DNA of 35,000 bases from Chrysomallon squamiferum (taxonomy: Eukaryota; Mollusca; Gastropoda; Neomphalida; Peltospiridae), in contig CM022675.1 in NCBI GenBank assembly GCA_012295275.1, positions 2,277,067 to 2,312,066 on the forward strand. Direction: 5' to 3'. Made by a program: the position numbers and the translations under genes. This document shows positions 1 to 12,050 of this stretch, piece by piece. Every line of letters begins with the position of its first letter. Positions within the stretch are counted from its first letter, which is position 1. Under the pieces are notes generated by a model. The model did not search any database, was not told the DNA's origin, and was given only the letters and a program-made list of their open reading frames with translations.

Positions 1-540
1 GGTGAAACTGTTCTCTCACAACAGTACAACAATCGACGTATTATTAGCTACACAACTGTGAGACTTACTCTCGTAACAGCTGGTTCAGTTCATACAAACT
101 TAAGAAGAGATTTTAGTCAAATAAACGTCAAAGGAAATTTATTTTTTCTTAAAATGTTCTTAAACACTTTAAATATCATTGTAAAATATCATCAGTTAGT
201 TAAAAATAATAATAAAAATATAATAATAATAATAATAAAAGAAGAAATAAATGAAAAAAAGAAAAAGAAAAGGAAAAACAAAAATAATAAAAATAATAAT
301 AAATATATGAATTAAAAAAATACCCCATTATAAAGGAACGAAAATAAAATAAAAGCATAAAAGAGAAAATGTTATCACGAAAAAGAATAACAACAACAAC
401 AACAACAGCAACAAAATAAATAGGTAGTTACATAAATGAATAGAAGAGAATCTGACGTAGATATAAAGACACAAAACATTAGCTAGATATTTAGATAGAA
501 TCGTTACTGAGTACTGCAACAATGACGTCGAGTACTACAG
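1..540. other. A-rich left edge, no gene
   Basis: A/T-rich sequence with short AAT and AAC runs. The frames at 58-315 (+) and 328-522 (-) translate to Asn/Ile/Lys or Leu/Phe runs and show no protein family. No unit B counterpart was found before about 540. Confidence 0.5.
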
Positions 541-949
541 CTACCACTAATCCTACTGCACCTACGTTTCATTCTGTAGAACTATGGCTAAGTACTAATG
601 TTAATACTAAAACGACTTCTACTTTTAATATAAGTATTAGTACTATTAATATATTAATATTAATAATGTATTAGTACTATTAATATATTAATATTAATAC
701 AAGTATTAGTACTATCATGAATAACACGCCTATTACTACCACAGTAACAACTTCGACAATTAATAATACTATTACCACTAATAATTATTATATTACTACT
801 ACTACTATACTTTTAATTTTATTTACTGCTTTCATTATTAAATACGGTATCATTTTCTTTTTCAAAGTTAAATAATAATAACAATAAAAATACAACTATA
901 ACTAATATTAATACTAATGCTAATACTACTATAATAATAGTACCTAAGA

Positions 950-1985
950 TTGATATTACATGTTTTCTGATGTCTATGGAGTAAAAAATAAAGGCTTTGA
1001 GATAGATATTATATCTGCAGGTGTTAGGGTGTGACACAAATTTATATTTTCAGATGAATGCTGTTTGAAAAAATAAGAATACAAAACATATAAATAAATA
1101 AAGAAAATATTAATAAAAGTAAAAATAGTATTGAAGTACGTGTGTCTATGTTTTAAAACAGATTGCAGTGTTTACGATAATAATTTTCAAATCATGCAGC
1201 TGCTGGGACGGACACATAAATTTAAAGTAAATTAAGCTACCGTCGTCAAAGACATAAAATTATAAGAAAGATCACTGGCTATTAGATATATTAAATAACT
1301 TAGTTTGTGCTAGTGTATACACCATTCATCTAACAAAAATATAAATAAATATCTCAAGTACTGCACCTGCAAGAACGTATACGAATATTTCATGCTAAAT
1401 TAAACTACCGTCGTCAAACAATTAAATTATAACAAATACTGATGGCTGATAGATATATTTAAAAACGAATGTTTCATTCTGAATAGCGTGTACACAATTC
1501 ATCTGAAAATACAACTTCATGTTACACCCTAACATTCGCAGGTATAATAGCATTGTTTTTTTGTTTTTTTTTAGTTTATAGAAATCAGAGAACCTTTAAT
1601 ATCAGTTTAATGTAACATCTATATTTATGTGGTAAAATAAATTGCAGAAAAAAGTGTTTATGATATTAATTTTTACTTACTTCTTAGACATGACAGTAAA
1701 CACGTTTAAAATAATGTAAATAAATATCTTGAGAAATGCACATGTGAGAACGCATTCAGATGTTTTATGCTAAATTAGACTACTCTCGTCAAAAAATTAA
1801 ATTATCAAAAATACTAATGGTGATAGATATATTTAAAAACTAATTTTTCATTCTGAACAGCGTATACACCATTCATCTGAGAACACAACTTTGTGTCACA
1901 CCCTAACATTCACATATATAATATCTATCATAGAGCATTTAGTTTTTACTCTTTAGAAATCAGAAAATTTTAATATCAATCTTAA
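950..1985. mobile_element. Inverted-repeat (MITE- or foldback-like) element, unit A copy
   Basis: The left end (about 950-1065) and the reverse complement of the right end (about 1860-1985) match over roughly 115 bp, starting TTGATATTA and sharing GTTAGGGTGTGACACAAA and TTTTCAGATGAATG-type blocks. Inside is a tandem duplication of period about 385 (1330-1560 and 1715-1930), so the right end occurs more than once. No transposase frame is present. Clear target-site duplications were not found. Confidence 0.6.
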
Positions 1986-2269
1986 TTTAACATAATTTAT
2001 TCTGATAGTCTGTATTCAAGTTCAGTTTGAAAACACTTGGAGGTATCGCTCGTACGTTTCTTCATTAAAACTACATACCCTAACATCCGCAGATATAATA
2101 TCTTTCATAGAGCATTTAGTTGTTATCTCAGGACATTTCTTTTTTTTATTCTATTGAAATCAGAGACAATATGTACATTAAATTAATTATGTAATTTATT
2201 TTGAAAGTCTTTCAGTGCAGTATCTGAAGGCTCTCACAATCTGTCTAGAAAGAATATTTTGCCGTACAA

Positions 2270-2281
2270 ATATTATTATTA

Positions 2282-2319
<38 letters not shown>

Positions 2320-2320
2320 T
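2270..2320. repeat. (TTA)n microsatellite
   Basis: About 17 near-perfect TTA units with one G interruption. Confidence 0.9.
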
Positions 2321-2891
2321 TAAAATCAAAATGACATGATATTTGAGAACACATGCGGTAAATACAATTATAATATAAACATGTGTTGTTAGTTATAATA
2401 GTAGTATGGTGGTTGTTTTTGTTGTACTAGCAACAGGAGTAGAAGTCGTCGTTTTAGTATTAGCATTAGTAGTTAACCATAGTACTAGCATCATGACAAT
2501 AGCTACAGTAGGATTAGTGTAGTAATACTACTTCAAGTAGCTGTGGTTGTAGTCATAGTGATAGAGGTAGTAGTACAATCAGTGATAGTTGTATTAATGG
2601 TATTAATATTATTAGTATTTTTACTAATAACAATGTTGAAACTAGTAGTAATGACGGAAGTTACAATAGTTAGAAAATAGAAATAAATGTAACACTTGTA
2701 GTAGCAATATAGACGCTCTTGTATAAGTAGTGGTTGCAATATTCTTACTCTTTGTTGTTCTAGTAATAGTCGTATCTCAAGTATATTACTACTTCTAATA
2801 ATAATAATAATAATAATAATATAATACACAGGTAGATGCATACACGTATGCTTATACTTTCAGATATAAACATACAAATACTTATGCACAC

Positions 2892-2892
<1 letters not shown>

Positions 2893-2966
<74 letters not shown>
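2893..2966. repeat. (AC)n-(AT)n compound microsatellite
   Basis: An AC run passes directly into an AT run; both are perfect. Confidence 0.95.
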
Positions 2967-2969
<3 letters not shown>

Positions 2970-3650
2970 ACTACACTGGAAGCTACCGTGCAACATTCAG
3001 TCCATTAATTTTAAAATCATTGGACGCATTTTCTATTTTCTTCTTCTTCTGAATCGCTCTACGTTTCATCATTAAAACTGCATCAGCTAAGATAATCCAT
3101 ACATATAAACATAGTGAGATATACGTGCATGTTACATACTTCAACACATGCATGTATAGGAGTATTGCATTCATGTGATAATAGAGCTTTTATTAATGTA
3201 ATCCCTGCTGAGATCAAATGCAACTCGATTTTTAGTTTTGTATTTGTTTTGTATCAAAATTCTTTATAGTCATATCAATTTAACGTCGTCAAATATTTTA
3301 TTCGTCTTTCAAAGTGTCCAAAAACCACTCAGAATATGAATACATCAAACACTGTCATTAAACTATTAGTAGCTTTTACTGTAAGTGAGGCAAATAAGTC
3401 TGAGTAACAAATATATCACCATATATTCAGTGCACCGAAATGGGTACATTCTATAATGTCAGTGAGTATATTTACACGTAAACAAAAATATACAGAGAAA
3501 AGATCTTTGTTCAGCTTTTGTTCAATGAGATTATATACACACATGTATACGTACATACAAACACACATGCATGCAGAGACACACACATACAGAAAAAACA
3601 CTGCAGATAAATATGACTGTTATCGTTTTAATGATACATATCATGATGAT

Positions 3651-3652
3651 AA

Positions 3653-3696
<44 letters not shown>

Positions 3697-3722
3697 ATAA
3701 TAATAATAATAATAATAATAAT
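3651..3722. repeat. (AGT)n-(AAT)n compound microsatellite
   Basis: About 14 AGT units followed by about 9 AAT units. In frame it reads as poly-Ser then poly-Asn, which explains the open frame around it. Confidence 0.95.
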
Positions 3723-4561
3723 ATACATTAAAAACACACACATTTAGTGATTATATAGTAGATATTAATTCCTTTTATAATCCTGTTGCTGATAGGTGAA
3801 CGAAAATAATGAAATAGCACAAGTTATTTACATTTAACGCTTTAGATATATTTTTAAAAAATGGGAGTTTTCGTGCAATATACAGTGCATTATTTTCACT
3901 TAGTATCCTCTATTTTTTCATTAAATTCGCTGTTGCATTTCCACATTAATATAACAACACACACACACACACAAACAGAAACACACACACACAAACAGAC
4001 ACACATATACACATACAGACACATTTACACACTTGTTTATGTGATAACAGCATCCTAACCATAGCGATGATGATTGGTGACGTCTCGAGTTAACATGTTT
4101 GTTTCTGTCGAGTAATAAAACCAAACAATTGCATAATACGTTACAGACAAACACAGGACACACAGATAGACCTACATATATAAAGACAGATATTACGTAT
4201 GTTCCTAGACTGCTACATATATGTTCGACAGACTGCAACATAGATATGTGCACAAATCGACAGCATGAAAATGGATACATAAATACATACACACACCTAC
4301 ATTCCTTCATAACAAAAAATATACAGTTTTGTGAGTGCGTGTGTTTGTGTGCGTGTGTTTCTTTGCTGCTATTTCTCTGCTTACTCCTCCTATTTTCCTT
4401 GTTTAATATTTTCATTCTATTAATGACTCTATTTTAAAAGTCTTTCAAGTCCTTCAAGAAGTGTTTTTAATCAATGACCGTGATATGAAGAATCATTTTA
4501 GTGAACGAAGATGTTTAGACATAAGAAACTGCAGTGAGATGTGAGAAGTGTGTTTAAAAAG

Positions 4562-4632
4562 TAAATAAATTAAATAAATAAAACAAATAAAATAAATAAA
4601 ATAAATAAAATAAAATAAAATAAAATAAATTA
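4562..4632. repeat. AAATA/AAAT-type low-complexity run
   Basis: Imperfect AAATAAATA repeats inside a part of unit A (about 4430-5125) that has no match in unit B. Confidence 0.8.
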
Positions 4633-4808
4633 AGTAAAGACAGAAGGAAACAAACAAACAAAGAAACAAAGCCACAAATATCTTGCAAAATTAACAGATA
4701 TGGCTCAAGACTGGACAGTATTTTATAAAGCTATTGAAAATACAATATTTTTCTAAGAATAAAAATATTGTTAATGGGTAAAAATATTGTACTATGAGGT
4801 AAACATAT

Positions 4809-4925
<117 letters not shown>

Positions 4926-5394
4926 GACGTGCGAGGTGAAACTTGAAGACTGATGTCAACATTTCAACACGATCCTCGCAAACAGCAGCATGAGTCTTCA
5001 TTATTATTATTAATTGTTTTTAATAATTGAATCCTGAACTGATGTTTCAACTTTATTTTGCTTTTAATATTTCGTATGTTTTGATTCCTTTAAACATTAT
5101 CATAAGGCAAATTCAAAAGTTTAAATATATAGAACATTCCTAAGACCAGAAACCCCATAAAAAGAACAAATGAGAAGATAATAAATAATGATAAGCACCA
5201 AAAGCAAAACAGCGATTTAATTTTTCTTACATATAGTAATGTAATAATTATATGTACATCAGATAACGTCCAAGTAATATTTATAGCTTATGAAAGAAAA
5301 CACATAACATGGAAATCATTTCTAAAAGCATTTATTAAAAGTAATGGAAATATAATTAAATATAAAATAATCATAGTTATAATCATAAATACAA

Positions 5395-5400
<6 letters not shown>

Positions 5401-5430
<30 letters not shown>

Positions 5431-5443
5431 TATATATATATAT
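5401..5443. repeat. (AT)n microsatellite
   Basis: A TA run with one interruption, inside a block otherwise matching 19200-19310 in unit B, where it is absent. Confidence 0.9.
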
Positions 5444-5715
5444 TTTTTTTCGAATTATACAGATGCAAGCTTTACTAGCAGCAGAAGAAGCATGAAAATT
5501 AAGTAATATTAATACCATTACTAATGCAATTATAATAATAATACTAATAATAAAGTAATAGTAAAATATAAGCGAAAGAGTAAACTAACAAACAAAAATC
5601 AACAACAAAAACAAACAAATTAATACAGAAGCAATTGAAGGAAAAAGATAATCATAAACAGAAATATCAAAAGTCGATGTAACTGAAAATTAGATGTGAA
5701 CATTCTGTGTTTATG

Positions 5716-5721
5716 TTTATT
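5716..5721 (-). promoter_or_regulatory. Paralogous polyadenylation signal, unit A
   Basis: AATAAA (minus strand) in the context TGGCAATAAACAT, matching the unit B site at 19882-19887. It lies about 390 bp downstream of the last recognisable exon relic of the decayed copy. It probably marks the old 3' end of that gene. Confidence 0.4.
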
Positions 5722-6111
5722 GCCATTCAAAGAAACACTCATAGCAGTAATCAATCTCCTTTAAGCGACTCCCTCAACCAGTGAAAGTTAACTGCAAACA
5801 AACTTAATAAAATAATAATAATAATAAAATAACAGTAAAATATAAATATAATTTCTTTTTATAATTCTTAATAATATGTAAAACATCCTTATATTAAAAT
5901 GACTGTATAGAAAAACAAACAATGAAATGTTTGTTTCATTTTATTAAATTTATTTTTATTTATTTTTATTTGATTGTCCTTTTAATTTTCATTTTATGAC
6001 AATATATGTATTAGTAGTACCACTAATACTGATATTGTTACTACTACTACTACTGCTATATATTGAGTAAATCAATAAATTATAAAAGTAATATATATAT
6101 AGATATATGAT

Positions 6112-6255
6112 CTGGAGGACAAACTTTGACAGAACATTCTGTAGAGACTGCGTTGTTTTTGTTAAAGGTGAAAACTTTCAACTTGAATGTGACGTTGTTT
6201 CCCGATCTTTCAGTGTTCTTGTATCATCAGTTTACCAATCTCAGACGAAGGACAG
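6112..6255 (-). pseudogene. ZP-C core exon relic
   Basis: About 140 bp very similar to 21886-22027, including the acceptor (ATTCAG|CTGTCC). A one-base length difference gives TGA at 6212-6210. The last cysteine, the donor and all later exons are missing. Confidence 0.85.
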
Positions 6256-6727
6256 CTGAATAAATAAAGAGTATCAGATTAAATAGGATTTCTCTTTAGT
6301 TTTCTCGATCTGAATCAACTCTAGGTGTTTTAAAGAGAGATTCGCTGTTTTAGTTCTGAGAAGTTATAAAGGTAGGTTGTTTATCGAGAGGTCACTAATT
6401 TACGTAAAATATATTTATTTAAATCTAGAATGTATCTGATTGTTGAAGTGTAAAAAAATTAAATCTACTTAAATTACGGCTAAAAAAATAATAATAATAA
6501 GAATAATGATTATATATATATATATATATATATCTGTGTATGTGTGCGTGTGATGATGTGTGTGTGTTATTATTATTATTATTACTATTTTTATCATTAC
6601 TAGTAGTAGTAGTAGTATTTTTTTTTTTACATACGTATGTACATATATATAGATATATGAAAATTAAAAATACAAAAAAAATAACAATAAAAACAATAAT
6701 AATGGTAAAAATATAAAATAAAATAAA

Positions 6728-6750
6728 ACTTTTCTGACAGGTAACTTCAT
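6728..6750 (-). pseudogene. ZP-N exon stub
   Basis: After the acceptor CTATATAG come codons for DEVTCQKS, matching DVSCQKS of the intact ZP-N exon. The sequence then turns into AT-rich repeat. This marks the edge of a deletion that removed the ZP-N to SRCR part. Confidence 0.75.
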
Positions 6751-6986
6751 CTATATAGAAATACATTAGCGTTTGTAAACAATAATAATGATGATGTTCA
6801 TGATGATGATGCTAATTATAACAGTCACAGTAATAATAGCAACAACAACAACAAGAGTAAAAACAATAACAACAATAATAATAAAATTAAATATAATTGC
6901 AATAGTAATACTAATACTACCACTACTACTGCTACTACTATAATAATAACAAGAAATTAATAATAATAATAAGAAGAAGAAGAATA

Positions 6987-7021
<35 letters not shown>

Positions 7022-7389
7022 TGGAAAGAAAGAGTATTAGATCAAATGACAAGGTTAAATTTCATTTAGGATTTGTTTAAAATACGACCGCATTTTGTGA
7101 AACCACATCATCAGTCTGACTGTGTATTTACTAGCATAATTTTAAGTCTATTATACACATAAATATGACCTAACTATTGTTATTCATTTATTTATTTATT
7201 TAATTTATATTACTTTACTGGTAGGTTAATATAAAGTTAATACATACACACATACATACACATATAACTGGCTAAATTATTTTAATAAATTATAACATTG
7301 ACAATGGAATATCATCTACCGTTCATTAGTAGATGAAAACAGTGGTAGATATAAAGATAGTATTTTGAAAAGTAGAATGAGTAACTCAC

Positions 7390-7528
7390 ATCTTTTCTTT
7401 TCACAGCTGTCACCATAGAAACCAGGTGGAAAGAAACACGCCTTCTTCCCATTATCTTTGTAACAGATACCTCCATCAGAGCCACAAGAGTCAGTCTGAT
7501 TGGTAACACGGACTTGCTCCACTCAAAC
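7390..7528 (-). pseudogene. EGF2 exon with frameshift and premature stop
   Basis: 139 bp against 138 bp in the intact copy. An extra base near 7505 (TGTTACCAATCAG against TGTACAAATCAG) shifts the frame and gives TGA at 7493-7491. Downstream, in the old frame, the CFCAPGF motif has become CFFPPGF, removing a disulfide cysteine. The two lesions are independent signs of relaxed selection. Confidence 0.88.
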
Positions 7529-7970
7529 CTGAAAACACAAATTAATAATCAATAATAAAATAATAATATTAATAATAGAACTAAAAATCAAAAACAAATA
7601 ATAATAAATAAATAAAAAAATCAATAAAAAGTAAAAAAGAAGACGAAATAGAAAAAGAATGAAAGGAAAAAAAAAAAAAATATATATATTTGTGATTTTC
7701 TGTTTTAACAAAAATAACAAGCAAAACAACCACAACCGTTGTCTAACATGCTATAGAAAGGTTATTACTGATTATGTTGTTTCTTTGGATACCAAACATT
7801 TGATATATTAAAATTATAGAACAACTTTGATATAATATCTCATTGGATACACTCAGAAAAGATTGGTGTCAGCTGGTTTGTTTACTTGGTTTTGTTTTTT
7901 TATGTTTTATTTCTTTCTGGTTGCACTCTCTCGTATAAAATATTTGATATAAAAACATTAGAAAACTCAC

Positions 7971-8093
7971 TTTTCTGCAGCTCACAGTTGTAGCCAGAGT
8001 AGTCATTTCCACAGTCACAGGTGCCGTCATTTTGACAAGTTTTATTATTAGCACAATCCTGACCTTGTCGTCTGCAGTCGAAGTACTCTTCAC
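7971..8093 (-). pseudogene. EGF1 exon of the decayed copy (intact)
   Basis: A 123-bp phase 1-1 exon with all six EGF cysteines, differing at only a few residues from the intact gene (EEY, DYSGYN, ELQK). It has a consensus GTGAGT donor. It is the last intact domain of this copy. Confidence 0.82.
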
Positions 8094-8376
8094 CTGTAAA
8101 CAACATTTTAAGATATATCCTGACCTACTTAATTAAATAGTAATAATAGCAGTAGGAGTAGCAGTTATTAATAATAACTAAACAAGAAAAAGAATAAAAC
8201 AAAATAGAAGATGAATGCAAACATGAAATCTGTAGTGTGCAATTTCAAATAAAGGAAAGAACACGTGCGAGCTATAGAACTGAAAAAGTCATCAATTATT
8301 TTTTTCAATATTTTATTTTTTATTTATTTATTTATAGTCTTGTTTTCCTTTGGCGAAAACTTACTACGACTGTAAT

Positions 8377-8426
8377 TACTACTACTACTACTACTACTAC
8401 TACAAATAATAATAATAATAATAATA
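8377..8426. repeat. (ACT)n-(AAT)n compound microsatellite
   Basis: ACT units followed by AAT units, in the intron between EGF1 and the signal-peptide exon of the decayed copy. Confidence 0.9.
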
Positions 8427-8803
8427 TTTAAATTAATTTTATTAGAAACTTTAATTTGATTTATTTGTTTATAAATTGCATTTCACAATTTAAATTATCT
8501 GCTTTTATACCGAATTTCAATATTAATTTACCTATTTTTAAATATTATTTCTCTATGGAAATTATCTATTTCTGAAATGAAAAAAAAATACATTATCTAT
8601 TTAAATTATATATTTTAATACAATTTCTCTCTTTGGATAATATATTTGTTTATTGTATATAGTCAATGAAATTATCATGTTCTAATGCTATTTGACTATT
8701 TAAATTTAAATATATATATTCCCTGTGTGAATTATCTATTTTCAAATTTTCTTTATTTAATTAACGTAAAATATTTCTATAAAGAAACATGGAACAACGT
8801 TAC

Positions 8804-8867
8804 CTAGACCACTGGAACAACCTAGAAATATCAGATACACGAATGATATCCACATCTTTAATATATA
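8804..8867 (-). pseudogene. Signal-peptide exon of the decayed copy (intact)
   Basis: A 64-bp exon with ATG at 8855-8853, encoding MWISFVYLIFLGCSSGLG. Splice sites and phase are conserved (donor G|GTAACG). It has no damage of its own. Confidence 0.8.
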
Positions 8868-10408
8868 CTGAAAAGAAGATTAGATAAATAAACAAATAAT
8901 TAAATTAATTAATTAATTAATTAAAAAAAATTTAAAATAAAATAACACATGTCTGGATGAAAGTCACGTAGAGGTGATCACAGTGAATGTTTGACTGCAC
9001 TCACATATTATTCAGCATCAGCCTTGATTTGAAACTGGACTCAAATAAAAATATAGAGATATTTCTGTACATCTATGTGATAAATATGATTATACAAACA
9101 TGTTTAACGTTATAGTTAAAAACAGACAGAGAAAAAACATTATAAATAAATAAAACAAACTAAGATAAACTAAACGAGATTATAACAGAATATAAACAAC
9201 AACAACAAGAACAAAAAGTCTATATAAGTACATACATAATACCAGAAGCAGATACAGCAAATTAGATAGTTAGGGAAACAGATACATATATAGATTCATA
9301 CACTGATACAATCAATATCGTAGAATCAATATCGTCAACTACGATTAATATATATATATATCTGTGTGTGTCTGTTAAATGTAGGTGCTTTAAAACAATT
9401 AAAGACGTGCTGTAAAACAGTAGAGAACTAACAAAACGATTAACCGTTCTGAAATACGCCAGTGACTGTCTGTTAACATCTTAGTAATAATTTGTTTTAT
9501 CTTAATTTGTATTTATTTTGTTTCTTTTCATGTAAAATATCATCCAAAGCAAACGGTTACAAAATAAAGTAAAATATTACATTGAATACATGTCTGATAA
9601 GAAAACTCACACCAAAACTGTCACTAAATTTTGAATCTTTAATTTTAAATTTTAAATTAACATCCACTATGAACTACAAACTAAAAGTTTTATTATTTTT
9701 TTTTTTTTTGAAAATGTCTTTATCAGAACCATCTAAAAGGGAAGAGCGGATATACATATATCTCTATATACATACATACATAAATACATACAAATATATG
9801 TGTGTGTTTGTGTGTGTGGATATATAACAAAAATAATATATATACACACCCCACACACACACACACACACATACATACATACAAACATATATACAGAAAC
9901 CCACCCATATAAATACAACTTACACAAATAAGAAATAGAACAAAAATTAAAATTAAAACAACAACAAAAAACAAATGTGATAACCCTCGCAATGAACTAA
10001 TAGGAACACACAAAATCTCGCGTGAAGGCAGTTGACAGTTTCGCAAACTGACCGCTTACAAAAATGCATATTTCAGTTCTATGTAATAGCTGGTATGGTT
10101 ACAGCTGAAGTGATAAAACCGAGTTGCAGTGATAAGAATATATGGAGGAATCCTTAAATTTGAATTTTGTTGCATTTTTGTGTGAAAGATAAAATAATTA
10201 TTCTTGAAGTTAATTTTTAAAATGATTTGTATAAGTTTACAAATGAACATACAGAAAGACATATATTTTATGTCTGTACAAATATATAGAAAGTATACAG
10301 AAATATTTACTTACATAATATACATACCAATATATTGAAAATGTGCACATATATTTATTGACGTAGCATACATAGAAATATGTAAAACTAGAAAGTGTAC
10401 GCACAGAA

Positions 10409-10790
10409 GTAGCATACAAACAAACACATATATTTTTAATGAAGATACATACAAACAAACACGTATATTTTTAATGTAGTTACATATAAACAAACAAACA
10501 TATATTTTTAATGCTGTTACTTACACACTAACACACATATATTTTTTTACTGAAGTTACATATAAACAAACACACATATATTTTTGATGAAGTTACATAC
10601 AAACAGACACATTTTTATGAAGTTAGATATAAACAAACACACACATATTTTTAATGAAGTCACATATAAACAAACACACATATATTTTTTATGAAGTGAC
10701 ATACATTCAAAGACACACATATTTTTACTGCAGTTTCGTACAAACAAACACATATAATTTTAATGAAGTTACATATAAAACAGCAGATAT
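10409..10790. repeat. Minisatellite of about 38 bp, imperfect
   Basis: About nine diverged units of the form ACATA(T/C)AAACAAACACA followed by TATATTTTTAATGAAGTT. It lies in intron 1 of the decayed copy and is not seen in the paralogous intron at 30450-31776. Confidence 0.8.
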
Positions 10791-10974
10791 ATCATACATA
10801 CAAATATATAGGAATTTACTTATACATTTACTAAAGTAGCTTAAAAATAAGAATATTTAAAGTCTACACATTTGCGTATCGTACATACACATAAAAAGAA
10901 AGTGGACACATATATTTTTGAAGTAGCATACAAATAATTATATTTAAAGTGTACACATACATTTAGTGACGTAG

Positions 10975-10976
<2 letters not shown>

Positions 10977-11011
<35 letters not shown>
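10977..11011. repeat. (AC)n microsatellite
   Basis: A pure AC run 25 bp from the leader-exon donor of the decayed copy. Confidence 0.9.
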
Positions 11012-11014
<3 letters not shown>

Positions 11015-11036
11015 TAGAAAGGCGAGCTGAACGTAC

Positions 11037-11078
11037 CTTGTTTACTGTAGCACTCCTAGTAAACCGAGTTCCTGTGCT
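11037..11078 (-). pseudogene. Leader exon of the decayed copy
   Basis: A 42-bp exon with the same acceptor context (CCAAACAG) and donor (AAG|GTACGT) as the leader exon of the intact gene. It lacks the segment carrying the upstream ATG, so it is non-coding. Confidence 0.6.
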
Positions 11079-11221
11079 CTGTTTGGAAAAATATAAAAGT
11101 GTGTATTAAAAAGCTTTTATGCTATTTATGTGGTGAGGGAAAAAAAGAAGCTATTTCAGTGCATCACTGATTTTAAATCACATGTGAAGCTCATCATAAT
11201 TTTTTATGTTTATTATTATTA

Positions 11222-11294
<73 letters not shown>

Positions 11295-11310
11295 TATTAT
11301 TATTAATTAG

Positions 11311-11345
<35 letters not shown>

Positions 11346-12028
11346 GTATTGTTATTAGTATTATTATTAGTATTATTATTATTTATATATTTATTTATTT
11401 ATTTTATTTTTTTATTTATTTTTTTTAAATTTTATTATTATTTTTATTTATTTGTTTATTTATTAATTTACTATTATTATTATTACTTTGTTTTACTTAG
11501 CCACTGATCTTTAGACATGGGTTCTGGTACATATACAAAGTTAACTGAAAATGTATACATATCACGCTATCGTGTAAGCAGACTAAGTGTATTTATTTAT
11601 TTAGTTATTTAATTATTTATTTACTTACTTATTTATTTGTGAGTTTGTTTATTTGTTGTTTGTTTTGTTATTTGTTTCCATTATTTATTTGTATTCCTTG
11701 TTTAGTGGGTTTATGATTTTACTAGTAGACTGACATCAATTATTACAGCTATGACAGCTGTTATTGCTACAACTGCTACTGTTACTAGTGCTTATCAACT
11801 AGTAATGTTACTGTCATTGCTTTTACTACTACTGCTTTTACAACTACATCATTTACAACTACTACTGTCACTATCACTACAACCACAGCTACTTGAAGTA
11901 GTATCACAAGGATTATTACTACGACTACCAGTTTTACTCTTCGCTACTATTAACACAAATGATACTACTTCTGTTATTACTGTTACTGCCGCTGGATCGT
12001 TATGAATTGCTGCAACAATCATTTCCAG
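11079..12028. other. Upstream region of the decayed copy, no gene
   Basis: Contains a long (TTA)n run (11211-11390) and ATTT-type runs. Blocks at about 11500-11560 and 11745-11800 match 32020-32080 and 32275-32325 upstream of the intact gene, so the duplicated unit extends at least this far. A promoter cannot be pointed to. Confidence 0.5.
11211..11390. repeat. (TTA)n microsatellite, imperfect at the right
   Basis: TTA units with occasional ACT, AGT and GTT substitutions. Reads as poly-Leu then poly-Ile. Confidence 0.92.
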
Positions 12029-12050
12029 TTCTAGAGCTACGACTAATACC
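11875..12050. repeat. Inverted repeat, left arm (partner 16065-16240)
   Basis: Its reverse complement matches 16065-16240 closely, with shared blocks such as AGTAACAGTAATAACAGAAG and TAGTATCATTTGTGTTAAT. The pair faces inward across the minisatellite and about 1.4 kb of unit B. Confidence 0.75.

Larger units (their letters stand above)
6112..11078 (-). pseudogene. Decayed tandem paralogue of the EGF-ZP-SRCR gene
   Basis: Collinear with the intact gene but broken. The leader exon (11037-11078), signal-peptide exon (8804-8867) and EGF1 (7971-8093) are intact. EGF2 (7390-7528) has a one-base insertion with a TGA at 7493-7491 and a lost cysteine. ZP-N is reduced to a 23-bp stub at the acceptor (6728-6750), running into AT-rich repeat. 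The ZP-C core relic (6112-6255) has an indel and a TGA at 6212-6210. The rest of ZP-N, all SRCR exons, the first ZP-C cysteine exon and the furin and transmembrane exons are absent. At most a short secreted single-EGF peptide could be made. Two deletions relative to unit B explain the losses. Confidence 0.88.

Noticed and set aside
3861-4058. Frame starting MGVFVQYTVHYF, with look-alikes in unit B
   Set aside because: The similarity is at DNA level in a repeated block. The unit B versions stop early and are out of frame.
7312-7522. The EGF2 exon of unit A as a functional exon in another frame
   Set aside because: Entry phase from EGF1 leads to TGA at 7493-7491. The other frame cannot be reached with the visible splice sites, and it has lost an EGF cysteine.
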